A stretch of 64,000 bases of DNA from positions 16,764,651 through 16,828,650 of the forward strand of contig NC_056548.1 in the NCBI RefSeq assembly GCF_910596095.1, in the 5' to 3' direction. Below are positions 38,426 to 50,514 of this stretch, one piece after another. Position numbers and translations under genes: made by a program. How positions within the stretch are numbered: position 1 is the stretch's first letter; the number at the start of each line of letters is the position of its first letter. The DNA is from Thunnus maccoyii (Eukaryota; Chordata; Actinopteri; Scombriformes; Scombridae). The notes beneath the pieces are model-generated. The model searched no databases, was not told the DNA's origin, and was given only the letters and a program-made list of their open reading frames with translations.

Positions 38426-39424
38426 TTTACTTTGTTTGGCTCCTTGAAACATCAAAATATGACTACACGTAAAGACAACCACGCATGACACGAGGACGCT
38501 GCCATGACAGTGTTGATCACGTGGTTTTGAAAAACTTTATTTGTCGAACAACGGGAACAGTGCCATCTAATTTCAAACTCCACTAATATTTAGAGAGGAT
38601 GTGTTGCACCATTTTTCTCCTTCCAAATAAGTTACCTTAATAAACGGCTTATAAATTGTCATTGGGATTTATTGATGGTTAATAAACACAGAAATATCTT
38701 GCGGTATTAACCAATAAGTCATTAATTAAGGCTCATGAGTTTCTCATTTTCTAACAAGTCATCAAAACTGTCTAAACTACTGTCTAAAATACAAGGTAAT
38801 AAACAGTCATTTCTGTAGTTATACGTGCTAATATGGTTACGAGTTTCTCCACTTTCTAATAAGCCATCAAATCTGCAGTCATGCCTCAAAGCAAGTTTAA
38901 TAAAATGTAAAAAAAAAAAAAAAAAAAAACAACAACAAAACTTTCATTTTTACAGTTATATATAGCAATAATGTCATTAACAAGGACCATGATCATGAGT
39001 TATCTGCATGCAATTATAAATAAGTCACTGATAGTTACGGGTTAATGAATAATTATGGGTCTTTTTCAGAAGTTCAGCAGTGTATTGATCCTTTGGAGTA
39101 ATATGTTTGTTTATTTAATATATTTAAAATGATTGAATTACTGTGGCTGTCTCATTTATGTACCCAATATTGTTCTAATTTTGTATAACTTGAAAGCTGG
39201 AATAATTTGTTACTCATTAAATGCAAAAAATATAAAAATAAAAATGAAAAAATAAATAAAAAATAAAAGGCACAGTAATGTTAAGTCTTTATTAATATGG
39301 ATCACATATAGGTTTCAAACCAAATTTGAGATTAAAAAATACATCAAAACAGGTTTTTAGAAACCTGAATAAACACAGTGTCATGTGCAAACACTTCTAC
39401 CCTTGAACCGTACAGTCATGACTG
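38426..39424. other. Spacer between ddx24 and the serpin gene
   Basis: Contains the ddx24 first exon and promoter near 38426-38520, then AT-rich sequence. Two related segments (near 38735-38775 and 38840-38880, both GAGTTTCTC..TTTCTAA.AAG.CATCAAA) look like an internal duplication, followed by a 21-base A run near 38911. No gene seen. Confidence 0.45.
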
Positions 39425-41013
39425 TTAGTATTTGCTGGGGTCAATCACCCTGCCCATGAACAGCAGACAGTTTGTGTCTTCGTGGTATATGAAGAAGAAA
39501 AATGGTTTGTTGATGTAGAAGGTCCTTGGTAAGGAATATGCAATAATGCCAGCTGTTGTAGCAGCTGCTGCGGTGGTCCCTTTCTCATCCACCTCAATCA
39601 CAGCCTTGTGCAGCACCTGTGATTGTCCACAAGAGATAAAAGTCATCATCTGCAATCTGGAAAATGCAAGGATGTTAATTATAGCACTTTGAAATTGAAT
39701 ACCAACCTCTGACAGTTTGAGGCCTTTGTTCTTACTCAGCCTTGTCAAATTGGCTGAATAATTGAAGATACTGGCAACACCCATATGGGGTAGAAGATTG
39801 TGCAGATGATACGACTGCTCCATCTTGAATTTGGGCATGTTTATCTCCAGTTTCCTGTGAACACAGTGTTTTACTCAGTAAATTAAGTTGTATTTTTACA
39901 GCAACCATTTCAGAAGTGCTTCACAATAAAGATAAAATGCAATGGACATACAATTATACAATACCGTTGGAATATAAGAGAGTAAAGCTAAACAAGTTGG
40001 TTTGACAAATGACATTTTTCCATGCACTAACGTTTTTTCCAGCTTTTTGATCCAGCTGAGGAACCTTTCAGTGGTGATCTCATCATCAATGACAGTGTAG
40101 TCGACACCTTTGTTGGGTAGCACGATAAGCATGGAAATACCTTGCTTGTATGATAGTTTCAGGACTTTGACACCAAGAACAACATCTTCCATTGTGTAGA
40201 ACTTATCCTCTTTAAACATCATCGGCACTTGCACAATATTATAGTTGTCAATGTAGAAGGAGTCATTTCGTGTGAAATTGGCATTGAAAGGCATCTCCCA
40301 ACCTCCTGTGGAGGATATAATAATGTTTGTGTTATTGTGTAGGCTGGAGGTCAAAGGTTAAGGTACAACTGGGAGTCAATATACAGATGTTAATAACCAA
40401 AGAACTTACCCTGGAAGAAAATTGTGTTGATTAACATGAGTTCGGTCATTTCATTAAGAGTGGAAATCATGTTTGTCACTTTGTCCTCAGTCATGTGCCT
40501 TATATACTCATTGATGACACTGATACTCTGCTTTGTGTCTGTAAAGTTTAGGCTTTTGATGTCCGCATGAAAAAACTTCTGGATTCGGTCCTCAAAAGCC
40601 TGCTCTATGTCGAAATGCTGCTGGATGAAGAGGGCCATGGCTTCGTCCACTTTCAGCGATCCATTCTGTGTGATGTTCTCATGAAGGAGCTCGAACAGCT
40701 GTGGAATGAGTTCGGGCTGGTCGGCCCGCTCCAGCTGATCCAGCTTGAATGCCTTGAGTATTTCTTCACGTGTGGCACCATCAGAAGCCATTAAGAGGGC
40801 AGCAAAACTGGTGGAGATGCTCAGAGGTGAGAAGAAGATGTTCTTGTCGTGGTAACTGGATATTTCCTGGTAAAGGTTCATAGCAAAATCCATATTTTTG
40901 AGGGACAGATCCGAAATGGTGGCGCTTGGACGTTTTGCTTGGTGGACAGGAGCGAGGAAGCACATGTAGGTTATGATAAAAACAAATGCCATCTTCATTT
41001 TGTTTACCATCAT
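39425..41013 (-). CDS. Secreted serine protease inhibitor, clade A (alpha-1-antitrypsin-like)
   Basis: Four coding exons, transcript order: 41013-40410, 40305-40032, 39854-39707, 39616-39425, giving 405 residues; the exon pattern is that of clade A serpins. The N-terminus is a signal peptide (KMAFVFIITYMCFLAPVHQA), so the product should be secreted. Serpin core motifs include IFFSPLSISTSFAALLMAS, MLINTIFFQG, GGWEMPFN, and the C-terminal NKPFFFFIYHEDTNCLLFMG then GRVIDP. The reactive-centre hinge EKGTTAAAATTAG keeps small residues, so it should be inhibitory. Aligned to human SERPINA1 without gaps to the FNKPF block, P1 is Tyr369 and P1' Ser370, where human has Met-Ser. A 5' untranslated acceptor lies just upstream near 41046. 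Two adjacent ATGs (41013 and 41010) are possible starts. Which human clade A gene is the one-to-one counterpart cannot be settled. Confidence 0.9.
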
Positions 41014-43416
41014 TATTTGTGTCTGGGAAAGTTTTGCTGCACAACCTGAATCATGAAGAGAAGTACACATGACAAAAGATATCAAGGAAGCATAATTGAA
41101 CAATCACTAACACAACTCTACAAACGATGATAAGGCAGGTTACATCTCTTAAATAACAGTTGTGACTAAATAAAGTAAGTCATATGATAATATTTTTTTT
41201 CCAAGATGGACTAACTGTCATACGTACCATTCAGCTTGGGCAAGATTACATCTGAAAGCAGCATCTATTATTTGGGGAACCAAAGTGCAAGTGTGCTCTG
41301 AGTGTTACATATTAACTATGACACACAGCCTGTGGTGTTGATCCAAATGCTGTCAGAGCTGTTTTCTGAACATTCAGGACCTCACAACACTTCACTGTAA
41401 CAAAAATCAATAGCTGCACATTAATATGAAAAGAAATGAGATGTGAGAAACTTTAGGAGGAGTGAATGTTGCTTTAATCCTGGAACATTACCTAATACAT
41501 TAAAAGAAAGAATGTGCTGTTGTAACATGTGAAATATAACCAAAAAAAGGATGAATTAGTACTTATTGTAAGAATGTAGTGAGTGAAAATAATGTAATCA
41601 TAAAAACCCGCCTACCAACATTTTATATTCTTTCACAAGTGCATTTTAAATAGAAAAAACAAGCCTAACAGATCCAAAGAAAATGAAAACAACGATGAAA
41701 TCATGGAATCCTCCTGGAAGTCAACCAGCACAAGAAGTCAAACTTTACATGACATCCAGTATGTTTGTGGAGGAATTGTTTTAAAGATATATCCACGCTA
41801 AACTATAGATGTTTATGCACTAATAATTGGTTCCATGAAAACACTGTAAACAAACTGTTTTAATGCGTAATGGTCTGTTCATTAACATTGTGTGTTGTAA
41901 CCAGAATTCAGCTTGCAGGACTGAAATTTGTGGAAGAGAAATGAGAGAGATTTTAAACCAGCTGTGGGATTCAAGGATCAAATGCAAAAAAAAAAAAAAT
42001 ACAATGAACTTGTATGCACAGTGACATTTTTGTTGTCTTATTTCTCTCTTTGGATTTCAAATTACAAGGTTAAATAACAGTCACCCTTTAATTCTCACTA
42101 TTTTTCTGTGACCAATCAGCCAATGTCTTTAACCCACAGTAACCTCAGTGCAAATGAATGTTTCTTTGCACAACTAACGTGCACAAAATTGCTTCAAAGT
42201 ATTACTGGAATACATGATAATTCAAATCAGTGCAATTACACGAGTATTTCAGCAGCTGTAATAAAATAGAGGAAACAACTGATTGTACTTTGTAAAGCGG
42301 TGTCATCAAAACAGAAATCATAATTTTAACAGTCATTTCTTTATAATAAAGTCACTAAAATGTTATGACAAATACTGATGAAGAGAAACAATGTATGAAA
42401 CCATTTGTCAGACTCTTTTTGGTTTGAAGTGATCCGTACTGTGCTGGAATAATGAACTATGTATTCATCTGTCAGCTGCAGTTTCATGGCGTTTACAGAT
42501 TGCAAACTTTGTTCCCCATTGCATGTCAACTTATTTTGGGTGAGATATGAAAAATATGCGTCATTCGAAAATCTCTTAGATGCAGCTAACAGCTCTATAG
42601 AATTATTTTGTTCAATGGCCATCCAAAATGGTGTTTGTAGGATGTGAAATCTTAAATGTCATTGTGTCTACTCGTTTACTTAAAGGTAATAACAAAGCCA
42701 CAACATCAAAAATATGTTGCTGTCTAGATACCTTAGGAGTTCACTCATGAGTTCCCAAGTAAAATGACTGATGATGTCGTGATTAAATGACCCACACATT
42801 AGTACTGGCTAAAAGATATTTCAGTACATTGCAACAAGGAATAACTTCAAAACTACACTGGTGGTCTGATGGGGTGGGCTTTGGGATCACATCTTATGGC
42901 CTACAAACCAAAGTACAATACAAAGTTAGGAGGCTCGGTCATCTTGTGAACTTTTATCTGTCATCTAAACACTGGTCTCCTATGGCCTTCACAGAACACC
43001 AATCTCTGTATGTATTCACCTCAAAACAAGTAAACACACCCTTTGTATGCTGAGGATTCCTTTCCATCTCTTCCAGAGAAAAAACAAGAATAAAAAACAG
43101 TATACAATAGAAATAGAAGGCGCCATGGTAAAAAGGCAAATTGCAAACTTGGATTAACTGCATCATGAGTTCTGTGGTCACCCTCTTCCCAGCCTCAGTG
43201 CCTCACCGAGTTAGATTAGACTAACTGCTGCCTTTTCTTTGTTGTCGTTCTCTTCTCTATAGCCTGTCAGCGAACTAACCAGGGGAAATGTGTCAGCCTT
43301 CTGACTGTCCTTATGTTCGCATGTGCAAAAGGTTAGAGGAAGGAGCAAAGCTAACCCCTTTACGGGGTTGCCATTCCAGGCAGCTGGTAAACAATGTAAG
43401 CAAACCTTTGATAACT
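41014..43416. other. Spacer between the serpin gene and atxn3
   Basis: AT-rich sequence with the serpin upstream region on its left and atxn3 3' untranslated sequence on its right. Open frames are short and not recognisable. I looked on the minus strand for an additional atxn3 exon carrying a third UIM and saw none. Confidence 0.5.
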
Positions 43417-46400
43417 TCACTGGCTGGGTTTTTGTTGTTCGTTCACCTCAGAGCCAGTATTCTCTGAAAATAGAAAAGCAAAGAAAGCTCAAGTTAGTAT
43501 ATTTCAAATCTGAACTGGACACAGTAATGATCTGCATTACATTTATATTAAAATCAGTTAATTAATGTGCTCACCTGAGCCACTTGTTGATTTTGTGTTT
43601 GGTTGTTGAGGAATGTTCGGCTGAACTTGCTGCTGCCTAAGTAGTCAATGAAAATGCATGCTGTTATTTTCCATTTACTTAAAGGGGTTGGACACAAAAT
43701 CAATCATACTACTGCATTACACAGTACACACTTATATGTACAGCACATACTCATGTAGTTGAGTATACACATATATATACATATAGCACAACTACTGAAC
43801 TGGATTGCTAATAAGTGTTTACAATATTGTGTCCACACCCTGTACAGTATTCACCAGACATGCAGTTGAACCTACCGATCAAAGTAGGCTTGTCTCCTCT
43901 TCCTCAGTTCCTCGGCTGTAAGCGTCTCATTCTGGCCGTCTTTTTGTCCTCCTGCAGCACTTCCTGCTGTCTGGCTCCCTGACTTCACATTTCCCACCTC
44001 AGACTCTGAAGACTTGTTGCTCATCACTGCTCCTATATTATTATAAAAAATAAATATCCAATTTTCAGGACTGACAATTTGCAAAAATCCTGATAAATAC
44101 TGCGTATGCTTAGTGTACATATATTACTCTAAAAAATTGTTTTTAATGTAAACCTGGAATTAAATTTATGAGAATAAAACTGAAGACTAACTGATTAATT
44201 GACATGATTCATGGTAAAAGCCTGATTAATACCGCAATGTATAAGGATATAGGAGTTTAATAATAATAATAATAATAAGAAGAAGAAGAAGAAGAAGAAG
44301 TGATTTGTTGATTTCATACACTATTTTTTATAAACTGCAAATAATCTGGATGAATACATTTCAGAATATTTAAAAACCTTATGACTCATTGTTTTACCTT
44401 GCATGCTAAGCTGTATGGCCCTGCGAAGATCAGCCTCTTCATCTTCTACATCTATATCCTGTCTGCTGAGTGCCAGAGCTCTCTTCAACTCTTCATCATC
44501 ATCCACAACTTCATTCTCCACACCAAAGTTCATCTCTGCCTGGCTCAGAGCTGCTGACCTGCTGCTCAAAGTAAAAAGCTTAATCAGTCACCACAAGTAA
44601 GTCAAACATTTATTTTAATCAACATGAAAAATAAATGAAATACTGTATGATCTGTACATTCATACCCTGCACTTGTCTGGGCCTCATCTTCTCCGATAAG
44701 CCTCGGCCGCTGCTGCTGCTGCACTCTCATGATCCCAAGAATCTGTTCCGCTTCACACTCAGGGAGGTTTCCTCGGATCACAAATATGGAATAACCTGTA
44801 CAAATATAACTTCTATAATTAGTTCTGAGCTGAAAAATTGAAAAAATTAAATATTTTGGTCTGTAAATAATCACATAAATCTATACATTCTATAAAAATA
44901 AGTCCATTTGACATTACCTTCTTGTTGTAATTGTGCAAGGAAAAGGGCTAAATAGGTGTCTGATATCAACTCTGGTCCAGTCAACAGTGAATTCAGGTTA
45001 AACCACTGTAATAAAAGCAAAACAGCGTTTTTTAGTAAATCAAGCTATATTCAGTGGTGGAATGTAAGTACTGTACTTTTTACAAATTTGAGGTACTTCA
45101 CTTGAGTATTTCCATTTTATGCTATTTTCCAATTTTACTCCTATACTGTACATTTCAGGAGGGAAATGTTGCACTTTTTTTGTACTTTTATTTTGCCACT
45201 TATTGTTACTAGTTAGTTTTCAGATTAAGATTTTAAATTAAATTATGTATTCTAATATTCTAGCTTTTTTTTTTAAAAGAATGATTAAATAAATAAATAG
45301 TTATGCACTCTGAGCTGCATCAGTGTGTGACAGGTGCTATATAAATTAAGTGTATTATTATAATAAAAAAACATATGATACACTTGTAATATAATATAGT
45401 GTGATGCTGTACTATTACTATTAATCTACCCAAAATGTATAAAATTGGCTCCACGTTGATGGAACTACAGGATTAAAATGCTCTTACATGTATCTGTTAG
45501 TGATAAAACAAACAATATAATATACTATAATAATACAACACTCTAAAAGAAGCCAGTCTGCATAATGAGTACTTTTACTTTTGATACTTTAAGTACAAAT
45601 TGCTGATTATACTTCTGTACTTTTACTAACATTTTGAATTCAGGACTTTTTCTCGTATTGGAGTATTTTTAAACCACAGTATTTCTACTTTTACTTAAAT
45701 AAAGAATCTGAATAATTCTTCCAACACTGGCTATATTACAACTGTTTATGAAGACAAGTGTCTCATACCTGTTGTCCAAGTTTGCGTATAGTAAACCAGT
45801 GCTCCTTGTAATTGCAAATGAAGGCTTTCTCATTTCTGAAACATGAAAGTAGAAACAGTGACAGAAAGAAAAAAACAAACAAACATAAACTGCAAAGCAT
45901 TTATGTGAATACAGATGAAGACAATACACAATCTTGACAAAGAAACTTTACATTGGATTTATCATCAGGCTCTGGTACTCCCGGCTGTTGAAGAGGATAA
46001 GCTCCAAGCCCCACACTCTCAGAGCATTGCTAATAACCTGGAGAAATTATATGACAGAAAAGACACATTTATATTAATAACTTGTACAGTTTATTAATCT
46101 GTAAGTAACCATAAAAAGTGACTCTCTTAAACTCACTTGTATTGAAAAGAACCCGCTGTCATCCATGTTCCCAGACGGTTGCTTGAAACACAATCACATA
46201 ACATAAATGTATACACTGTTTGGTTACAGCACGTATAAACAGACTGACCATCTGTATCTCCTCACCTGTAAAAAGGTCCTGTACTCCTCACTGCCCATGC
46301 CTCCCTCGGCCATCCTCATCCTCTCCTCTTCATCAAGCTGTTGAGCAATGGAGGACAGGTCCACGGGAGTGAAATACTCACCCTGCAGCAGGTTGTTGAG

Positions 46401-46966
46401 GCAGTGCTGGGCGCACAGAGAGCCCTCTTGCTACAAATAAAGGATAAGTTATTTGCGCAAATGACACTTCAAACATGACAGCACGACTTAATAGGTTTCT
46501 TCACAATTTAGCTTAGGAATTGGCTAAAAATTTTGTGCATTTGGTCTGTTTCCCCTCCTGTAACATTCATACTCAAGTATAGCCACATACAGCTAGCTTA
46601 CAACACAACTAACTGTTTTTTTACTCCTCTGTCAGGCCAGATAGCTGTAGCAAGTGACCCCATTTACTAACTTGACAAAAATAAAACGCTTACGGCTGTC
46701 ACAAAGTCTTTAGCGTTATCACTCCTGATTGAAAACAAACGTTTCTATTATCTTTGGCTAGCAGGTGGAGTTAGCATTGTTAGCTGTCTGGACAACAATA
46801 CTGCCAAACAGCACCACAGATCTCGTAACACCGGCTCGATAGGCCCGGTAAACAAATCACCGGCATGAGATCCAAGGTTTAACAAATGAACGAAGCGAAT
46901 GGCTTGTGGTTAAATGTTTTAAATTAAACGTTTTTAACTTACTTTCTCATGAAATATGGAATCCAT
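43417..46966 (-). CDS. atxn3: Ataxin-3, Josephin-domain deubiquitinase
   Basis: Cysteine protease that trims ubiquitin chains and works with VCP/p97 in protein quality control. Eleven exons, transcript order: 46966-46943, 46430-46266, 46181-46137, 46037-45952, 45835-45769, 45005-44918, 44795-44666, 44564-44398, 44032-43876, 43636-43575, 43463-43417, giving 345 residues. Catalytic Cys14 (SLCAQHCLNN), His119 (KEHWFT) and Asn134 (WFNLNS) fall at the human numbering. Two ubiquitin-interacting motifs follow (DEELKRALALSRQDI and EEADLRRAIQLSMQ) and the arginine/lysine-rich VCP-binding site EELRKRR is present. The polyglutamine site has only three Gln (RQQQVQ). The protein ends NEQQKPSQ without the third UIM of the main human isoform. 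The exon 8 and 9 acceptors have nearby in-frame alternatives. Confidence 0.95.
44258..44300. repeat. (AAT)n-(AAG)n compound microsatellite in atxn3 intron 8
   Basis: About seven TAA units run directly into about eight AAG units. Lies between the exons encoding the UIMs and the VCP-binding site. Confidence 0.9.
45052..45729. mobile_element. Non-autonomous hAT-like element with 8-bp target duplication
   Basis: Starts CAGTGGTGGAATG and ends with the inverse, CTTCCAACACTG, the CAGTG-NTGGAA termini typical of hAT elements. An identical 8-bp GCTATATT lies directly outside each end (45044-45051 and 45730-45737), a perfect target-site duplication. The 678-bp body is AT-rich, with AAGTACTT-rich subterminal repeats and a LINE-tail-like GTGCTATATAAATTAAGTG stretch near 45335, and has no transposase. 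It sits in intron 5 of atxn3. Confidence 0.88.
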
Positions 46967-47139
46967 ATTCAGCTTTCTGTCAAACATTCAACTCTGACCT
47001 CCAGCCCCGCTGTGTTCCGTCACCATGGAGAGAAGGACACTCTTTACCAGCGCCCTCTAGCGGCTGGGCTCCTCATTCAAAACATTAACTGTATGTAAAA
47101 GTTAAGATTAAAGGTTATATACAGTCAATGATTCAAACC

Positions 47140-47538
47140 TTAAAGTCCCCCTCCTCTCAAAATGTGTTTTCATTCTTGTTCTTACAGTTGAATGTTTGAG
47201 CTTCCCTGTGCAGAAGGATTTATGTGCAGAGTTTGACACTAGAAAGCTGTTTTCACATTCATCTGCTGATTTGAGATGATTCATGACATCGCAACTTGTT
47301 TGGAAGCTGGTCCAATATTTAGCTAACACAAATGTGATGTGGAAACTTGAAGCCTCCAGTGCACAAACACTGAGGATGGACTTTTCAGTGAAGTAGGAGA
47401 CATCTTGTGTCCAGCAGTTAAACTTCTGAAATTAACATTTTTGCATATTCATGGATTCTGGGTTTTTCAATGAGGGTGAAGGAATAAGAATCATTCTAAG
47501 GATTTTAATGAGGTAATGGGACTTTTTTGTGGAAAAAA
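47140..47538 (+). repeat. Dispersed repeat, forward copy
   Basis: Partner of the inverted copy at 25685-26081. It opens TTAAAGTCCCCCTC and closes ATGGGACTTTTTTGTGG, so the AAAGTCCC/GGGACTTT blocks near its ends are inverted relative to each other, hinting at a DNA-transposon derivative. Non-coding. Confidence 0.6.
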
Positions 47539-47944
47539 CCCCATATCAGACACAGTTTTGTTCCAAGCAAAGTATTTTTTTTTATGTATCTTAAAACTTG
47601 TCTGGTCTGGAAGGGATTTTTAATTGACGAATTTGTACATTTTAAACCAGATATTGTTCCAATTATTGGAATCGGTGGCCTGTGTGGGATACACAGAACA
47701 AATGTCAGTATACATCAGATTTCTGGAAAAAAAAATTGAGGATTATTGGATTATTTTGACACTCAAACCAGCCTATTCAATTAAACTGGAAAGCTAAGGA
47801 TGTAATACTATACTATGAAAATTTCACACCAGAAAGTTCAACCGGGAAAATTTCATATCCATAAATCCAAGTTCTCAAGGTCCCACCATTTGAACTTTTC
47901 ATGATTGAATTTAGAAAGTATTTTGAGTCTATCTTATTTAGGAA

Positions 47945-48370
47945 ACCAGAATCAGAATCTGTTTATCAGCAAGTATGCAGCATACTAATAATGTGTCTTG
48001 ACGTTTGCTCCCACAAATGCAACATAGACGAATGAAAATAGAACAAAAGTAAGGTAATAATAATAATGAAATGAACAAAGTAGTGCTAAATTTAAATGAA
48101 AATTTCAAATAATTAAAAATCTATCCACAGAATAATAATAGTTTTGAAATGAGATATAAAAATGCAACGTACAATCTTAAGTCCAGTTTGATGAAATATA
48201 TGAAAGTGACCAGTGCAGGGATTAAATGAGGGATGTGAAATGTAAAGTCCAGTTTGATAACAGAACAGTTCAGCTATTTAGCAGGGCAGCAGACACAAGA
48301 ACAGCTTCTTTCCAGAAGTTGTTCTTGTGTCTGCTGGTGGAGGTTTTTATGGATCTCAGTCTTTTTCCTG
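47945..48370 (+). repeat. Degenerate interspersed repeat with a strong internal hairpin
   Basis: Begins with GAATCAGAATCTGTTTATCA, a motif found in many fish genomes at the start of an old repeat, and includes a 23-bp stem at 48287-48336. A second degenerate start lies near 48932. Family not assigned. Confidence 0.4.
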
Positions 48371-48374
48371 AGGG

Positions 48375-48727
48375 AAGAATTTCAAAGAGTCAGTGACTTC
48401 TTTTAAATCACTTCTTAAAACCCATTTTTTATAGACTTTCTTTTTTTGTGATGTCATCTTTTATTCCTTTTATTCTTCTTATTTTTATTTATTTATATTT
48501 ATATTCTTCAATGATTTTTACCGTCTTTTTTAATCTCTTACTGTGTTTTTAAAAAAAAAACTTTCGTCTTTTTTGTCTTTTCTCTACTGTGTTTTTGCAT
48601 CTTTTGTCTTCTTGTTTTAAGTTTTTTATGTTATCTTTATTTCATTATGATGCCTAGTCGTTCTCTGTTATTGTCTTAATGTCACACATGTTGTAAGTGA
48701 GGCTTTCTATAAATAAAGTGATACACA
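48375..48727 (+). mobile_element. LINE-like 3' tail, degenerate
   Basis: TTTTAAATCACTTCTTAAAA then CCCATTTTTTATAGA is the usual end of the reverse-transcriptase frame of L2-like fish LINEs (translating to FKSLLKTHF). It is followed by a T-rich 3' region ending AAATAAAGTGA. Only the tail remains. Confidence 0.45.
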
Positions 48728-49399
48728 GGTCAGTGTAAGGGCTATATAAACCTTGATCACTATAGTGTCGTTGTTAGTTAAAATATGTCCATACAACGAA
48801 GTTTTAACAAAAACAACATTCATAACTTATTGACTTAAAACATCATGAAGTACTTACACGCTGCCACCAGAGGGCGCGTGTATTTTCCATCTAACAGGAT
48901 GTTTGGTTTACAACATTTTGACATGAATTAGAATCTGAATCATCTTTATTGGCCAAGTATGTTTACGCATGTAGAAATTTTAGTGTCTGTCAGTGTACTT
49001 CCATAAAAAAACAACACAAGAATCTTCAGATATGACTATATACAAGTGAAACCGTTTCTGTGAACTGTAAACAGGATGAGAATAGTGCAAAGAAGTGAAG
49101 AGTGCTGAGATAAATATTAAATGGTAAAAAAAAAAAAAAGTCATGTTATTTTATATACATGTAGTCAGTGGTTATGTACAGTATATACAGCCTGGTCAAA
49201 TATACAGTAAATAAGAACATTACTGATAGAAATACGGACACATCTTCAAAGGAGTGTCCTATTTGTTCAATAAATGAGTGTTAACTACATATAAATATAT
49301 TTAACTCCCATCAATTATGGTCTAAAGTAGTCGCAAAAGGTTTCTATTACAGGGGGAACAGTCTCCTAGCGACACCTCCTCCTTTACGGCAAATGGAAT

Positions 49400-50483
49400 A
49401 TGGCGGAGGGTGAGAAATCCCTCAGCGGACTGGAGCTCAGCAAGGTATGATTTTCAAATAGCTGATATACAACTGACAGTGAATACTGAGAGTCGGGGAC
49501 AGAATATAACAAATTATAATGCGCTAGTAACTTTATACAATATAGTTTGATAGTGCAGTGAAAGGACACCCGACTTGTCAAGCTAGCAATTGCAGCTAGC
49601 TGTTGTGCTAGCTACCTAAAATGGTTAAAATGTCTCTGCGGTTCCTTAAAGGTCTGCTCACGGACAGTGAGTGGATATGTTGCGGGCTTTCTCGGAGTCA
49701 GGACTTGCTTGAGCAGACAGCATTGTCGGTATAAACATGGCCACCGTGAGTCCCCCGTGTTGTGTAAATTTCTCCTTGTTATGTTGGTAGCCGCTTTTGT
49801 CCAACGCGCTTCAACATTAGTAAGTTAGCCGTGAGTCAATAAAATGTGAGCATCGCTGTTTTTTTGGACCTCAGACTCTTCAAACACCATTGTTTGAAAG
49901 TGAAACTGACTTGTGTTTTCATGTCGTTAAATATTTACAGCTTGACACTCGTGGTGAAGTTGACTGTATGGCATAAATTTACATGAAACAAAACAGAAAT
50001 GACTCGCATTGCTTGTAGCAGACGTGGCGTATTATACTGAACTGTTGGCGCAAGTTATTGCTGAAGCAGCAGAATAAAACATGCAAATTTACTTGATATC
50101 TAGTGTAATTCTAGCTTCCACGTACAGTGCGTATGCCACTACAGTAAGTGATTGCCAACACGAATGCTGTTTAAATGAGCACATCATTTTTGTCTGCACC
50201 AACTAACCCTCACCCATCCAAACACTTGGCTGCTGTGACTGGAAAAAAAAGGCTTTGCTAAAAGAAAACTATGTCTAAATTCAAATTCAGGCACAGCTGT
50301 AAGGACAGTAAAACAAAATTTTTCTAAGAGGAAAGTATGTCAACTGGTTATACCCTTTTTTTTTTTTTTACATGGAAAGGATTCACTCCATCTCTTATTG
50401 GCAGTTCTAATTAAGACCTTTGGCCAAAAAAACATGGTGCACCTTCCAGTCACTGCTTAACCAAAAGTAACACTGTCTATGTG

Positions 50484-50514
<31 letters not shown>

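Larger units (their letters stand above)
46967..49399. other. Divergent spacer between atxn3 and ubr1
   Basis: Promoters of atxn3 (about 46970-47090) and ubr1 (about 49300-49400) lie at the two ends. The middle is built of old repeats: a dispersed element, a LINE-like tail, and two degenerate copies of a GAATC..AATC..TTTAT..CAAGTATG repeat near 47950 and 48932. No gene seen. Confidence 0.5.
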
